Assembly: GCA_963969395.1 (NCBI GenBank)
Contig: OZ017799.1
Location: 25,236,501 to 25,300,500, forward strand
Length of the DNA stretch: 64,000 nt
DNA from: Pseudoscleropodium purum
Lineage: Eukaryota; Streptophyta; Bryopsida; Hypnales; Brachytheciaceae
Direction of reading: 5' to 3'
The notes under the pieces were generated by a model, which ran no database searches, had not been told where the DNA came from, and was given only the letters and a program-made list of their open reading frames with translations. Positions 48,501-60,166 of the stretch are shown here, one piece after another (within the stretch, counting starts at the first letter, position 1; each line of letters opens with the position of its first letter). The position numbers were made by a program, and so were the translations under genes.

Positions 48501-49529
48501 AATACTGAATGCGGCAAGTCCAGAAAATCCTCCTTCCCCGACTTCTCCGGTTTCTTCGCTTGTGGAGACCCCGAGGAAGTGGCGCCAGGACTCATGCCCA
48601 ACACCGAAGCTGCAGCGCCACCCACAGCCGCAACCATTCATTTCTTGAGCTAAATATTACCACATTTCAACAACTACTTGGTCTTGCTACAAGCCTACAA
48701 GAAGAAAGAAAATGGGATTCTATAGCTAGATTTTATAGCAAATTTGTTCAAATTCTGATGCAAGTAGTTAGGGATTGCATTGTGGGATACTAAAATACCA
48801 AAAATTTTGCGCAGAATTAGCAAAGAGTTTGTATAGGAAGGATGTCAATGACCAAACACATTTCATTTCCTGGACCGTGCACCGAGCATAGTTCAATTCA
48901 ATTGCAAATTCTCGGAAGTGCACGGTGAACGAGCAGCTCTTGGTGAATGCGATGTGTACGGCAGCCTCCACCAAATGACTGTTTGGAACCACCCATGCCA
49001 GCGACAACTGGAAAAAAAATGGGTGCGCACCTGGCTTATACGTCGAGCTGGAGCCGGAGGCCCCCCCTGGAGGACCAGCCCTGGCAGGCTCCATTCCCGA
49101 GCCATCCGCCTGAGCAGTCGAGAGCACAGACACATTCATGCTACTGGACTCCAGACTGCCATCGTTCCAGAGCTTGCGCTTCTTGGTGGGAGAATCATGA
49201 GCTTCTGGTTTCACATCGGCCGGTTTCGGAGTTATGCTCAAATGGGACTCGAGGCTCCTCTCATGGAGGTTGCGTTTTCCATTTGGTGTACCCACTGGTT
49301 GGGTAGGCAACAAACATGAAGCAAGTGCCGGCCCTGCAACAAAGGTTGGTTCGTCTGTCAAGAAAGCAGTATTCTCGCAGCTGGCCATGCTCCCCTCGTT
49401 CCGTTTGAGCTTCTTGGTGGGTGTGGACGAGGCACTGGTTGATTCCACCTTTGTGGAGTTTGTGTCGGACACAACCGAGCTTGCAGAGAAGGTCGACGGA
49501 CCACCGCTACCCACCGAATTCAACTCCAT
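42532..49529 (-). CDS. PHK: Soluble PAS hybrid histidine kinase (PHK-like)
   Basis: Minus-strand exons join in frame: 49529-49031, 48609-48344, 47642-47545, 47325-47145, 46968-46808, 46624-46380, 45996-45803, 45541-45431, 45147-45001, 44297-43620 and 42873-42532, giving 973 aa. The Ser/Thr-rich N-terminus holds two similar basic motifs (PTKKLKR, PTKKRKL). PAS-like sequence follows, with a recognisable end 'GRVWLFDDVTMEKDA'. Next are HisKA with 'FLAMMSHELRTPMTGVLGML' (His476), the N box 'NLLSNAIKFTE' (about 589-599), G boxes 'DTGIGLS' (Asp733) and 'GGTGLGLA', and a receiver with 'LVAEDNKVNQ', phospho-acceptor Asp885 in 'MILMDLQMPVMDG' and 'TKPID'. There is no transmembrane or CHASE segment, so it is not a cytokinin or ethylene receptor. 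The layout fits the PAS-histidine kinases (PHK) known from moss. All phosphorelay residues are present. The exon ending at 45001 uses a non-ideal donor (gtgcag), chosen because phase fits. The N-terminal exon junction is inferred. Confidence 0.9.
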
Positions 49530-49694
49530 TGAAACTCCGTTTGAGCTCTTCGGGTGATTTGAGGAGTCTGGTTTTACGTCATATTGGAATAGAAAACACT
49601 AACCTAATCGTTTATCCATGTTAACTACTGGGAAAGGAGAGCATTTGCAGGAAATGAGTTGGCTTAAGATTACTTTTGAGAATTGGTGCACAGA

Positions 49695-51287
49695 CTAAAC
49701 TAAAGAGGAAAGACTAACTTTGACATGCATGAACTTTGACTTTAATGATCTCGGCCCTACTGCTGTTGCTGAAGTCATCTCTCGAATGCATATGTCGCTA
49801 AGAAGGTGAATTTTTAAGGCTGAAACAAAGGCATCTGGAGCACTGAGCTGAGGCAAGTGGCCCTCGGTTGGCAAGATTTCCACTGCGGTTGGACCCCCGA
49901 GTGTATGGTGCGGGTACGCTGCAACGAAAACTGGGACGGCCAAAGCCTTGGCGCTTTGGAGAATGTGGCAAGGAAGTTGGACCTGCAATGAAGTACTGCA
50001 TGATGAGAAAATTGACACAAAAATTGACACAGGCTGCAAGGCGTTTGTTTTGAATGCCAGAATTGTGATATTAGAACTAAGACCATGGAACATGGCAAAT
50101 ATGGAGATGTGGGAGAGAACCTGAGGTAACACACTGCGCATATCACTTGTGAAAATTGACTTAGCCACGCTTTAAGGCAATGTCTGGATGGACATTGAAA
50201 AGTATCCTGCTAAATTCCTGCATGATCATTGAATCCATGTACGCTACCACTGCCAGAGGTGCAAAACCCGATACCCATGCCTCGAAATTGCGTTACATAG
50301 CATGAAACAATTGACTAAGATCCTCTTGGTCGAGGCCCCAAAATAATCAGTAGCGTTGAGATACCTGCAAAAATTCAGGTGGACGATGCTAAGAAACTAT
50401 TAGGGACCTGATCCAGTGTCCTCAGCAGATGCTAACTTACCTATTCGTACACTAAATTGGACTTGGTAGCAAGTGGTGGAATTAGCGTAATGCATGAATT
50501 GATTGAATGTCTAAGCCCACCAATATTTCAATGAAAATAGGGTGATCTACCAAAAGCGACTAGATAGTTGTCTTTGGAACACTTCCGGCTTTGAAACTGC
50601 ATTCGAAATTCATACATAGTGATAAAAATTCGATCTCAGAAATAAATAGTAAATAGTATCCTCAATCTCAGAAACGCTCTGCTGCTCTCAGCACAGTGGC
50701 GCTATCAGAGTGTGTGACTTGCTTGAATCCACACTTAGAGGCCATACTCAAAACAAGAGTCGAAAACTCTACCTGAGGGCTATTACAGAATTTAGGGCTC
50801 AAAAATGGAAAGAAAGACGAGAATCTGGCAGTTAAGGAATTGGAACCCTCACTCTAAATTCTCACATGCATGAATACCAAATGTCCCCTGCATTCGTGAA
50901 AGTCGAAGAATCTAGAGAAAGACGAGCACCTTGGAGAGGACGAGATCATAATAATCTTGGAAAAGAGCTCCGGGCGTTTAATGGAGGCCACCATGCCCTC
51001 GACGGAGTGGCCGAAGTATCGACCTCCAGCTCGTCTAGAATTGCCACCAAGTCCCCCGCGTATCCATATAACGTAGAGTAGTGGAGAGCACCGAAAAACT
51101 CGGGGTCCGGGGTGCCCGCACCCATGTTGTCGAAGAGAACGAGCTTGAACTCGTCCACGAAGTGAGGGATGACATGCTTCCACACAGACTGGTCGGTGCC
51201 GAAGCCATGGCCCAGAACCACCACTTCCTCGCCCTGCCCTCGCGCCGTCAAATTATGAACCTGAAGAATTGTGGGAATCTGAGACAT
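49695..51287 (-). pseudogene. KAI2L: KAI2-like alpha/beta-hydrolase pseudogene
   Basis: Three exons with the same intron positions as the intact paralogue at 60167: 51287-50930, 50364-50121 and 49982-49695. Exon 1 has 'VVVLGHGFGTDQSVWKHV' and 'FGHSVEGMVASIKRPELFS', keeping the nucleophile Ser. Exon 2 keeps fragments 'YLNATDYFG', '[13 protein letters not shown]' and 'DMRSVLPQ'. Exon 3 has 'PCHILQSAKALAVPV' and 'PTEGHLPQLS'. Lesions: a frameshift near 51006 with residues missing before and inside the GHSVxG block, a frameshift near 50325-50330, TAA at 50293-50295, and a one-base insertion near 50172. The catalytic Asp is Ala (KALAVP instead of KDLAVP). The C-terminus reads on about 30 residues past the usual family end. 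Splice sites are preserved, so it may still be transcribed. Only 165 bp separate its 3' end from the histidine-kinase start codon. Confidence 0.9.
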
Positions 51288-52913
51288 GTCCCGACGCCTG
51301 ATGAGCGGAGTCCTCCTTCAACTCGCATTGACCGGGCAAAATCCTTTGCAATTCCAAACCCAGTCACCCTTGAGGAAAGTCAGTAATGGAAAGAACGAAA
51401 GGCCGACCGAGATGGCACCAACTGGAAATTAATAAACTAGCAGTCCACTTTAGGAACTTCGGAACTTTCAGTTAGACTACTCCCAAGCAGAAGAAGCGAC
51501 GGCTGAAACGGTCTGGCATTTCGGCCAGTCGCATCCCGTGCAACAAGTCATGCTCAAGATTCGGGGACAACGATACCACACACCTTCCTGACTTCCCGTT
51601 CTACATTAAAAAAATCTTGACCGGAACAATCCTAGGAAGCAGTTCGACTGCACTGTAGATAGACGGTTCACTAGCTTGTGGGCAAGACACTAGGGTCTCT
51701 CCTCACGTGGGGGTCCACGACGGCAGGAATCTCAAGGGCAGGTTCTGAACCCTAATTCGAAACATTTCTGTCGAGCACTCACAGATTCGGAAAACAACAC
51801 GCACGCTCTCACTGAATTCTGTGATTCTTATTCAGAGGAGACATCGATGGAAACCCTGTCGACTACGTGAATGAAGCGGCAAGCGAAGGTTTAACCATCC
51901 CCCAAATGGATCCCGAATTTCCAACTCGACGTGGCACTGCTACCCACAGACACCAAAAATTTCTCACCTTAGAAACAAAATGACGCTGATAGACCAAATC
52001 ACCGGGAACAGATAGCACTGCGCCATCCATCCAAAGAATGCACAACTGAAAGAACTCAAAATTACTGCAACCGACTGAACGGAACGGAAACGGAAGAAAA
52101 AAAAGAAAAGGAAAGAGCAGTACACTAAAGGAAAACATGAGCCAGTCTTCTGATCACAAATAGTACGTGGGTATGAATATCGGCTGTTCGAAGGGACCCC
52201 CAAGTAACAGTGTTGACCCCATCTGGATCGACGATCTACAGATCGAAGGACGATCTAGATTGCACGTGCTCTGGGAATGACACTCATGCTACGTACGGTA
52301 CTTGCTGTCCGAGCCTCCGAGGCAGTGGAAGTAAAAATCTTCGTCAACTCCGCTAACAAATAGCAGCGCTTACGACTGTTTGCCTTGCTTTTGACCGCAA
52401 ATTCTTGCACGGACTACTAGATACTTACTTTACAGTGAGTGGTCCCTGATTTAACTTCTTTCTAAAAAAGATGTTAACTTAATTATTGAAATGGAAACAT
52501 CTGCGGCATGAGGTCGCGGTGTCAGAGTTGGTGTGGGTGAGATGGATTTATTGCTACGAAGTAGCGCGTTGCTACTTGCAACTGATGTGATGCGAAGGAG
52601 ACTTTGCAGTCAGTTGCACCGGCAAGGAGCAGTGAGGTCTTAAAATAAATTTTTAGAATTTTTGTAAAACACCGACTTCACAAGGTGAGAGCGGCGTGTT
52701 CTGTTCACTTCTTGAAATTGCCTTATTTCTCCAAAATAAAATGAAATATATGGATGTTTTCACCTACCATAACATTCTTAATGAAGGTCAAGAGCCTTCC
52801 ATTTAACCTAATGAGCTTCAAGTCTTGATAGGGCAACTTAACTTGGGTAACTTAATTTGGATTGGATTGGATTTGAGAATCTTTCTTATATAGGTATCGT
52901 GAAGCTTGAACAA

Positions 52914-53461
52914 ATGATCAATCCAGGTATGTAACTCTCATATTATATTGCCATGGTTATAATTACTTATAATGCATTTTAGTCCAATCTGAAGTGATAT
53001 AATTTGTTTTCATGTAGAAAATTCTTGTAGCCCTTTTAAGTTTTAACAAGGAATCCAAAAATGTAATTATATATATGAAATGACTCAAATGAGTATTTTT
53101 GAAGACAATAATAGCATGAAAGCACTAATTATATGAGTTTTTTTAATACATGTATTGTAGGCCGAGCTACCCAACTTTGGGGGTTTCTAATAAAAATTTA
53201 ATTTTAACTGGAAGGAACTTTTTGAATAAATTTTTAAAACTATGCATAAGGATTTCAATTCTCCATATATAATGTGAGTTCTTTTTCTAATATATATAGA
53301 ACCAGACATTTTCTACATTTAATTTATTTTTAATTTGATCTCCACCTAACTTTTTGGCCTTTTTAATTTGATATAATTTTTACAAAAGTCATCCTCTAAG
53401 CTATTTTAATGCCGATGACTCTTGCATATAATACAAGAGTTGCATATACGAGATGGTCAAT
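52914..53461. mobile_element. Second copy of the hAT-like TIR element
   Basis: The element spans 52923-53452 (530 bp). The left end is CCAGGTATGTAACTCTCATA, and the right end read inward is CTCGTATATGCAACTC. Flanks are ATGATCAAT (52914-52922) and ATGGTCAAT (53453-53461), a near-perfect target duplication. It shares several interior blocks with the intronic copy at 35109-35661, such as 'gtagaaaattcttgta' and 'aataatagcat'. It is non-coding. Confidence 0.68.
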
Positions 53462-56400
53462 CAATGATGAACTTTTACACTCCTTGAAGCAACTTGCAAC
53501 TTCAAAGCTATAGGACAAAATTTCTAACAAACTTTCTCATACAAAAATCACACATTCAAATTGTGATTCAAAATGCAAAATTTAGCTTAATAAATACATC
53601 ATTGAAGAAAAAATGAATGATATTGAAAAGTTGGACTCTAATTGAGTATTAGAAATAGTATCCTCAAGATTCTTTGAAATTTAAGCCCCTCCAAGTGGTA
53701 CTAACATTTAAGGGATAAAGAAATTCATATATCTAGGAAGAATGTGATTTTTGAAGGTAGAAGTGCACATTTCCTTCATTCAAATTAAGGACACTTTGTT
53801 CCTTTGATCTTCTTTTCTAGGGCACTTCGCTTGAGAGTGTTTTGTAGGATCCCATTTTATCTTGTCAAATCATACATGAGAATGAAAAATGATGCAAATA
53901 GCACAGAAAAAGTGCCATGCCATTTGCATAATTTTCCTTGTTTAAGCATAATCTACCTTGGCCTTTACAATTGTTATCTTTTAGCTTATTTTCAATTGGA
54001 TCTATTTTGATCATCCAACTTTAGTCTAAATCAGTAAATGGGTGATTGCAAGAAACACATGTCCTATTTTTTGTCACACTTTGTGTGTTGATCAATTTTT
54101 AGGCCATAACTTTTGTATTTTGGCTTCAAATGATTTAAGATTTATAGAGAAGTTATTCATGACTATCATATACCTTACTTAATTTTCTAATAATTTTCAA
54201 AGATAGTTTACTATCTAAATAGTACTAGTGATTAAATGTCACACTTGCCAATTTGGAGGTTTTTAATACTATTAAGTACTTTTTTTGAAGGGTTACATTA
54301 AAATATCTGGTAGGCTAGCTCTTCTAATAGAAATATACCTTTCCAAAAGAGGGATTTCCAAAACCATATTCCATATGTGTTTTATACTTGCCTAAGGAGT
54401 GTTGTATTTAGGCTACATTTTGAAACATATAAATAATTATTTTGGTGATTTTTTTGGTGAATAACCATCTCCATAAAGTTTTTACAAATGGCCATTTTTT
54501 CTTTTTTATATTTAATATTTTTACTGTTTTTAACTAATTTAAACATCAAAACACCTATTTTCTTGCAATTTAGCACTATTTGAGTTCTTATAGTTAAAGA
54601 ATTTTTTTGTAAAGTTCCTTTGGTGGTTACCTTCATCTTAAACGTGTATACATTATCTATATTTAAAAAAATATTCAAAATTAGTTTTCTAATTTTAAAG
54701 TACTCCAAAAAAACTCATAAGTATTGGAGTACAATGCAACAAATAGTACAAGTGTTTCTTACAATCATCCAAATCTAGATATATTTTAACTCTAATTTTA
54801 GTGATGTGCATTAATGCACTTCCAATGAAGTACTAAATCTAAACCAATCAAATGATTTTTACTAGACTAGTAGGTTGAGTGCATTATAACATTGTTTACC
54901 GATGAGGTTGAAGTCTCCTTTTTATCTTGGAAACCATTTTCGATATGCAAAATTGTACACATAAGGGAGCCCTATTTGCATGAATGTAGAGGACATAGAA
55001 TAATGTTTTTTTTTAAGTTTTCTTTCAAGGACACATGCCTCTCAAGTTGAAAAACAGCCCACACAAATTTTAGCTATAAATCATTAATTTTGGATACTAG
55101 TCTTCAATATTAAAAAAAACTTTAAACCACAAAGTGCGATAAATTAGCTAAATTTTAATTTTAATATTAAAATTTTTAATTTAAAAGAAAAATAAGTGCT
55201 CTAATTAGTGTCTAATTACTTATCTTCAAAAAGAAAAAAATTCAAGGACATCAGGTTCAATATACAAAAATTATGGCCAATGAAAATTCAACCAATTGAA
55301 GTGTCACACAAAAATAGTATAGTGGTCTTTCTTGCATTCATCCTCTAGTAGGAAACTAGTTGGAATACGTACCATAGATTTGTTTTGAGACAAAGGTTGT
55401 ATAATTTACATTAGACATGTACAAATCTTTTTGCAACAAAGTTTTGCCTATCCTCATCAAAGCAATACCAAACATCCAAGTGAAGTAGAAACTAAATTTC
55501 AAAAAATTTATTATGTTAATTTTAGTCAAGAACAAAATAAATCATTTTGAATGTCACAATAAAGTTTTTAAGTGAAAAAAACTCAAAATATTGAAATACA
55601 CTATATGATATACCATTTTCTTTTATAAACTAACCTATATTAAAATTAAAAAATTTTAAATGTCTTCATCTTAGCTCAATGATATATATAGCATCAATAA
55701 AGTTGCATACAAAAAATCAAATGAAAACAATCTATTTTTTACAAATTTAGAATAGATATAGAAACTTGAAATACAACCAGAGTGACTATCAATGATATTG
55801 TTTTGTGATAAAAACTAATTGGATAGTGACTTATTAGATGAAAAAACACTCAAGTCAATGAAAAATATTCAAATGTACAAAATCTATTGAAGTAAAAAAA
55901 ACTTAGTTGCAATTTGCATTTTCGAAAATAGAATTGTATTGAAAAAATCTCAGACCATTTCACTACATGGATTGGAAGATTAAAACATTTGAAGTTTAAG
56001 AAAGTTTTTTTTCATCCTTGTCCAATAAGAACACTAAACTTCAAGTCTTCTTGGAGTAAAATTTTTTTTACCTAGAATCAAGCCTCTAGACCACATTACA
56101 ATATATTCTTTTAGCACATGTGCACAAAAATTTGGAAGATAATATACAATCTAGCTTACACTAAATCATCATACAATATAAAGAGGTCCAAGAAACCAAC
56201 AATACACTAACCAATTTTTGCCTTAATTCCTTGTATACTCAATATTTTTCTTTGAAAACCAAGCCATGAAAATATATAATTCATCATCTTTTGCAATGAG
56301 GATTTGTTTATTCCAAATTTTTTAATTCTTCTAAAATTATGCTAATTTATCTTTTTTCACCTTTAATAGTTTTGGCATCTCCTTGGGAAACCAAAGGCAA

Positions 56401-57155
56401 GTAGCCAAATACCAATGGCTCCTTTTCTTTCTATTTAGTTGTGACAAGATTAGAAGTGGCAAAAGAATTGAGTTATTTTTTGTGCAATACAAATTGTTTA
56501 AGAAGTTCTAAAGCACTAAGCCTTAGTTAAAAATAAAAATGAGCTTTTTAGATAGGAAGAATTGAAGCTTAGAGACCTAGTCCTATTCTAGAGACATAAC
56601 ATTTTTAGTTAGTTCATGCAAAGCCCCTCCTTAGATCCTAGAAAAAGAGTCATCTCTTGTAAGATACCTTGGGAGGTTGTTTAGATTAATTTAGAGGCAT
56701 ATCATACAAGGGCTACCATATTTGCATGCATAAGCCCCCAATATGATAGAAAGGCTTCAAGAAAGGCAAAGAGACCCCTTCGAAGGTCCAAAATGTTAAA
56801 GAGCAAAGGGAGAGATCTTCTAAGCTTTTCCTCCAAGTCCCTTCCTTGCTAGAAACCCCAACGTAGAACAAATCCCCCGCCGTGGGATGATTGCTATAAA
56901 ATGCAAGCCTAGAAGTAGGAACACATGAGCTTAAAGGACTATACACGTATGTCATAAGTATTTATATTATAGAAATTTTCTATAATTCTAACGTAATCAT
57001 AATATAGGTACATATATTTTAGATGTTTTTATTAGAAGAACCTTCAATGGATTTAGTATATTTGCTTATATAATGCTCAAAGCTCACATGCTCGCATTTT
57101 CATGCTCACATACGAGGACCATTGGGGACTAGATTTTAGATGTCCCTTGAACAAT

Positions 57156-57386
57156 AATACTAGTATGTGAGCATGGAAATGCAAGCCTATGAGCCTTAAG
57201 CATATGTATAAATAGATACTCTACAACCATTGAAGGTGCTTATAATATAAATATCTATAATATAGATATTTATAGCAAAGATATACTATTCTCATTGAAG
57301 GTTATTATAATATAGAAACCTATTACATGGATGTATAGATATCTATGCCCATGTACTCATGATTTTAGGCTCACACAATAGTAACC
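57156..57386. mobile_element. Short TIR element, second copy
   Basis: The left end is AATACTAGTATGTGAGCATG. The right end read inward is GGTTACTATTGTGTGAGCC. It shares ends, length (about 230 bp) and the block 'acaaccattgaaggtgc' with 8806-9036. A related, inverted partial copy lies directly upstream (about 56.93-57.12 kb, 'atgctcacatacga'). It is non-coding. Confidence 0.55.
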
Positions 57387-57906
57387 ATAGTCCCTTGAAT
57401 GACCAATCAACCCTTTTGTAGTTTTCACAAGTATTCATATTATTAATTTTGTTAGATAAACATATTTTCACAAACTTGGCACTTTCACATTTAGACCATG
57501 CACTTTGAAATCTATGCTAGTCCTAGACTTTACAGCTTTGTATAGTAGAAATACAAATTCTAATACTCTGAATTGTACCAATTTAATAAAATCGTCCATT
57601 TATACACTTTAAAAATTACTATGACTATTTGAAAAATTAGATTTTCTCAATAAATTTTGGACATATTAAAGTACAAGTAATTACAAATTTATTAGTGAAA
57701 AAAAACTTTTAATACAAGTAAATTTCATTGAAGACTTGTTAGTAAGTGTAATGAGAATTCATTTTGAATTTTTTGGTAAGATCTTCACAAATTAAAATTC
57801 TATTCTAAGTGAATCATTATTGACTACATTTGACTACAGAATTTTACATGATTTTATTGTTTCATTCCAAAAATCTCAAAGATAATTGTAAAAAATAGTA
57901 AGTAAA

Positions 57907-58506
57907 CCCCTAAACAACTACTGGACTAGCCTATGCATTTCTTGGCTACATAGCAATTTAGAGCAAATACATGTGATTGAAGATTTAAGTATTTTTGGAA
58001 AAAAATAAAATCAGAGGATGAAGGTTGTTTTTTACAACATTTCAATCATTAGAGTTATATTTTTTTCAATTCCATAATTAAATTCTTAACAATTTAGTAT
58101 TTTGAGTCATTCTCTACTACTATCTACTTAATATTATTTTCCCATACGTTGTACAATTCCAAATGATTTAAAATTTTTCAAGAATGTGGTGAACTTGTCT
58201 AGTAAAAAGAATCCAAAGAGCACCACCATTTTAGACATTTTTGCATAGAAAAGTGAGCTTGTGAAGTGTAGTTGCCTTGTTTTTTGGAAGGCTAGAAAAA
58301 TGTTTTCACTGAATTTCAATGTTTATATCTTGCATTTCACACATTGGAAATTTATGAATTTTTACGACATGGTCTCAAATCAGAATACTACAAGATCCTA
58401 TGGTTGGATGTGTCAAAAAGAAATTCAAAAATTTGGTATTTATACTAAAAATGACAATTTTTGAGCGTTTTCAATGAAAACATAGTTGTTGAACTTTAGA
58501 GATTAA
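57907..58506. mobile_element. TTAA-family element (about 596 bp)
   Basis: The left terminus CCCCTAAACAACTACTGG starts at 57907 after 'gtaaa', a degenerate target. The right end CTTTAGAGA is followed by TTAA at 58503-58506. The interior matches 1537-2464 in the same orientation ('tctctactactatctactta', 'gttgtacaattccaaatgat', 'agaaaagtgagcttgtgaag'). It is shorter than the 928-bp copy through internal loss. Confidence 0.62.
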
Positions 58507-60166
58507 GATTTTGTATAAATTTCAAATTTTCCATAATTTTTAGAGATTTTTAGAGTGAATTATAAAATATTTAAAAACTTAGAGTCATATTTTAGTAAAT
58601 AACATGTCACTCAATAAAAAATTTAAACTTGTGCAATTATTTAAAATTTTTAAAAAAAAAACATTCTCATTCTATTTACTAAAACATCTTGAATTTTATT
58701 TAATTGTATTAAAAAAAATCACTAATAATTTTGATTAAGTGTTAAGAATTTTTTTCAAAAATTTAAAATTTATTTCATGTATAGTACTACCCTCAATAAG
58801 AAAAATCTATGAATCTTTCTTTCAACATTAGTACAATACAACATCAATACAAATTACTACACATTTGAAATATTAAATCATGTACTTCTCAAGTAATACA
58901 AGATGTTTTTTTGTAAGTTGATTCAATTCATTGTATTTATATTGTATGTATGTATATGTTTGTTGTATAAGTAAAGTTTCAATATCAAATTTTTAGTATA
59001 TAAAAAAAATGTACTCTTAAATATTGAAGAATTATCAATACCACACCTATTTAATATTGAATTTGAATTAAACTTTGCCCATGTTCTTTGCTTACTTATG
59101 GGCATCAAGATTAGATGCTAGAAAGGCTTTTGTGCAATTGAATTTTTCATTTTTATAGGAAGATCTAATCAAAGTTTTTGCATTTTTTCACTCAATCTTT
59201 TTCCTCTTCCTTTTTCATTTCTAGTATGTCTTTGGATTTTTATAGGACATTTGCACCAAGTCTTTTGAAAAAGTGCATAGACTTTGACACAAGGTTGTAA
59301 GAGATTTTACAAAAGTCAATTATTATATAAAACAATTTGCTTGTTGGTGTGAATGGTTGGAATTGGCAATATAAATGCATAATACATCAAAAACTCTTGT
59401 GTAAACTTGGAGGTTTGAACTTATAAAGGGCGAGTTGATCACCATGGAAATAATTTGTTTTAGTATTGTGTGAATTGTAGGCTTAAAAAAAATGCAAAAT
59501 CACTCAGTAGGAGTCAAACTACTATAAAAGACCTCCCCTTTTCACACAAAAAATTAAGGATCAACAATTGCACTTCTCCTATCTTACATGAAGAGATTCT
59601 TTGTCATTCATCAGCTGAAAAACATCCGCCTCATCGTTTACGGGTTAAACTCAATTACATATTCACTCACACTCGGTGCAAACGTCCCCTTAGAATGGAA
59701 TCTTCGAGGTGTAAAGCTCGAACCTTGGGTCTAGCTCCAGCCTCGAAAAGGAAATGAGAGCGTCCTCCTCTTTCGCGACGTCAATTCCTGCCAACTGGCT
59801 GGTTGCCCTCTATCCGCCCCCCTCCCGAGAATATTGGTAGCAAGTTTACCAGTAATTTCTAGACACCAAGTGTTCCCCGCCCCCGCCCTCAGTGCATGCA
59901 CTGGCGAGGAACTGCGACTGTAGAGAGTTTTCTTCAGTCTGCACATTCTCACGTTCTCGGACCGCCGCATCCACAACTTAGTAATCTGCTGGCCTCAGTA
60001 GGATTACGAATCCACCGTCATCAATGGCGGGGCGTGAGTGGAGCAGAAGTTTGTCCACTGATTAATTGACCATAGACAAGATTGTGGGTTTTTTCCAGAC
60101 TGACTCTCCGTCCGAACAGTTTGCAGCTCCTCGGGAATCGATATTTTTACGACACTGACGATTCCC

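Larger units (their letters stand above)
51290..60166. other. Intergenic desert between the two KAI2-like loci
   Basis: 51.3-52.6 kb is of mixed composition and probably includes the pseudogene's old promoter. 52.7-59.5 kb is strongly AT-rich and holds the second hAT-like copy (52923-53452), TIR elements (56.93-57.39 kb) and a TTAA-family copy (57907-58502). Short frames at 53804-54010, 54382-54708 and 59470-59757 show no family resemblance. GC rises after 59.7 kb in the likely promoter and leader of the intact hydrolase. I see no gene. Confidence 0.65.

Noticed and set aside
48345..48653. Plus-strand and second minus-strand frames of about 100 codons over the kinase exon at 48344-48609
   Set aside because: They are shadows of the histidine-kinase exon, whose own frame is set by splice phase and continues into the PAS region.
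48768..49030. Continuation of the kinase first exon into 'LSLAWVVPNSHLVEAAVHIAF'
   Set aside because: A donor at 49030 and an acceptor before 48609 join in phase without it, and the read-through ends in a stop before the next exon. It could still be a retained or alternative exon, but I see no domain match.
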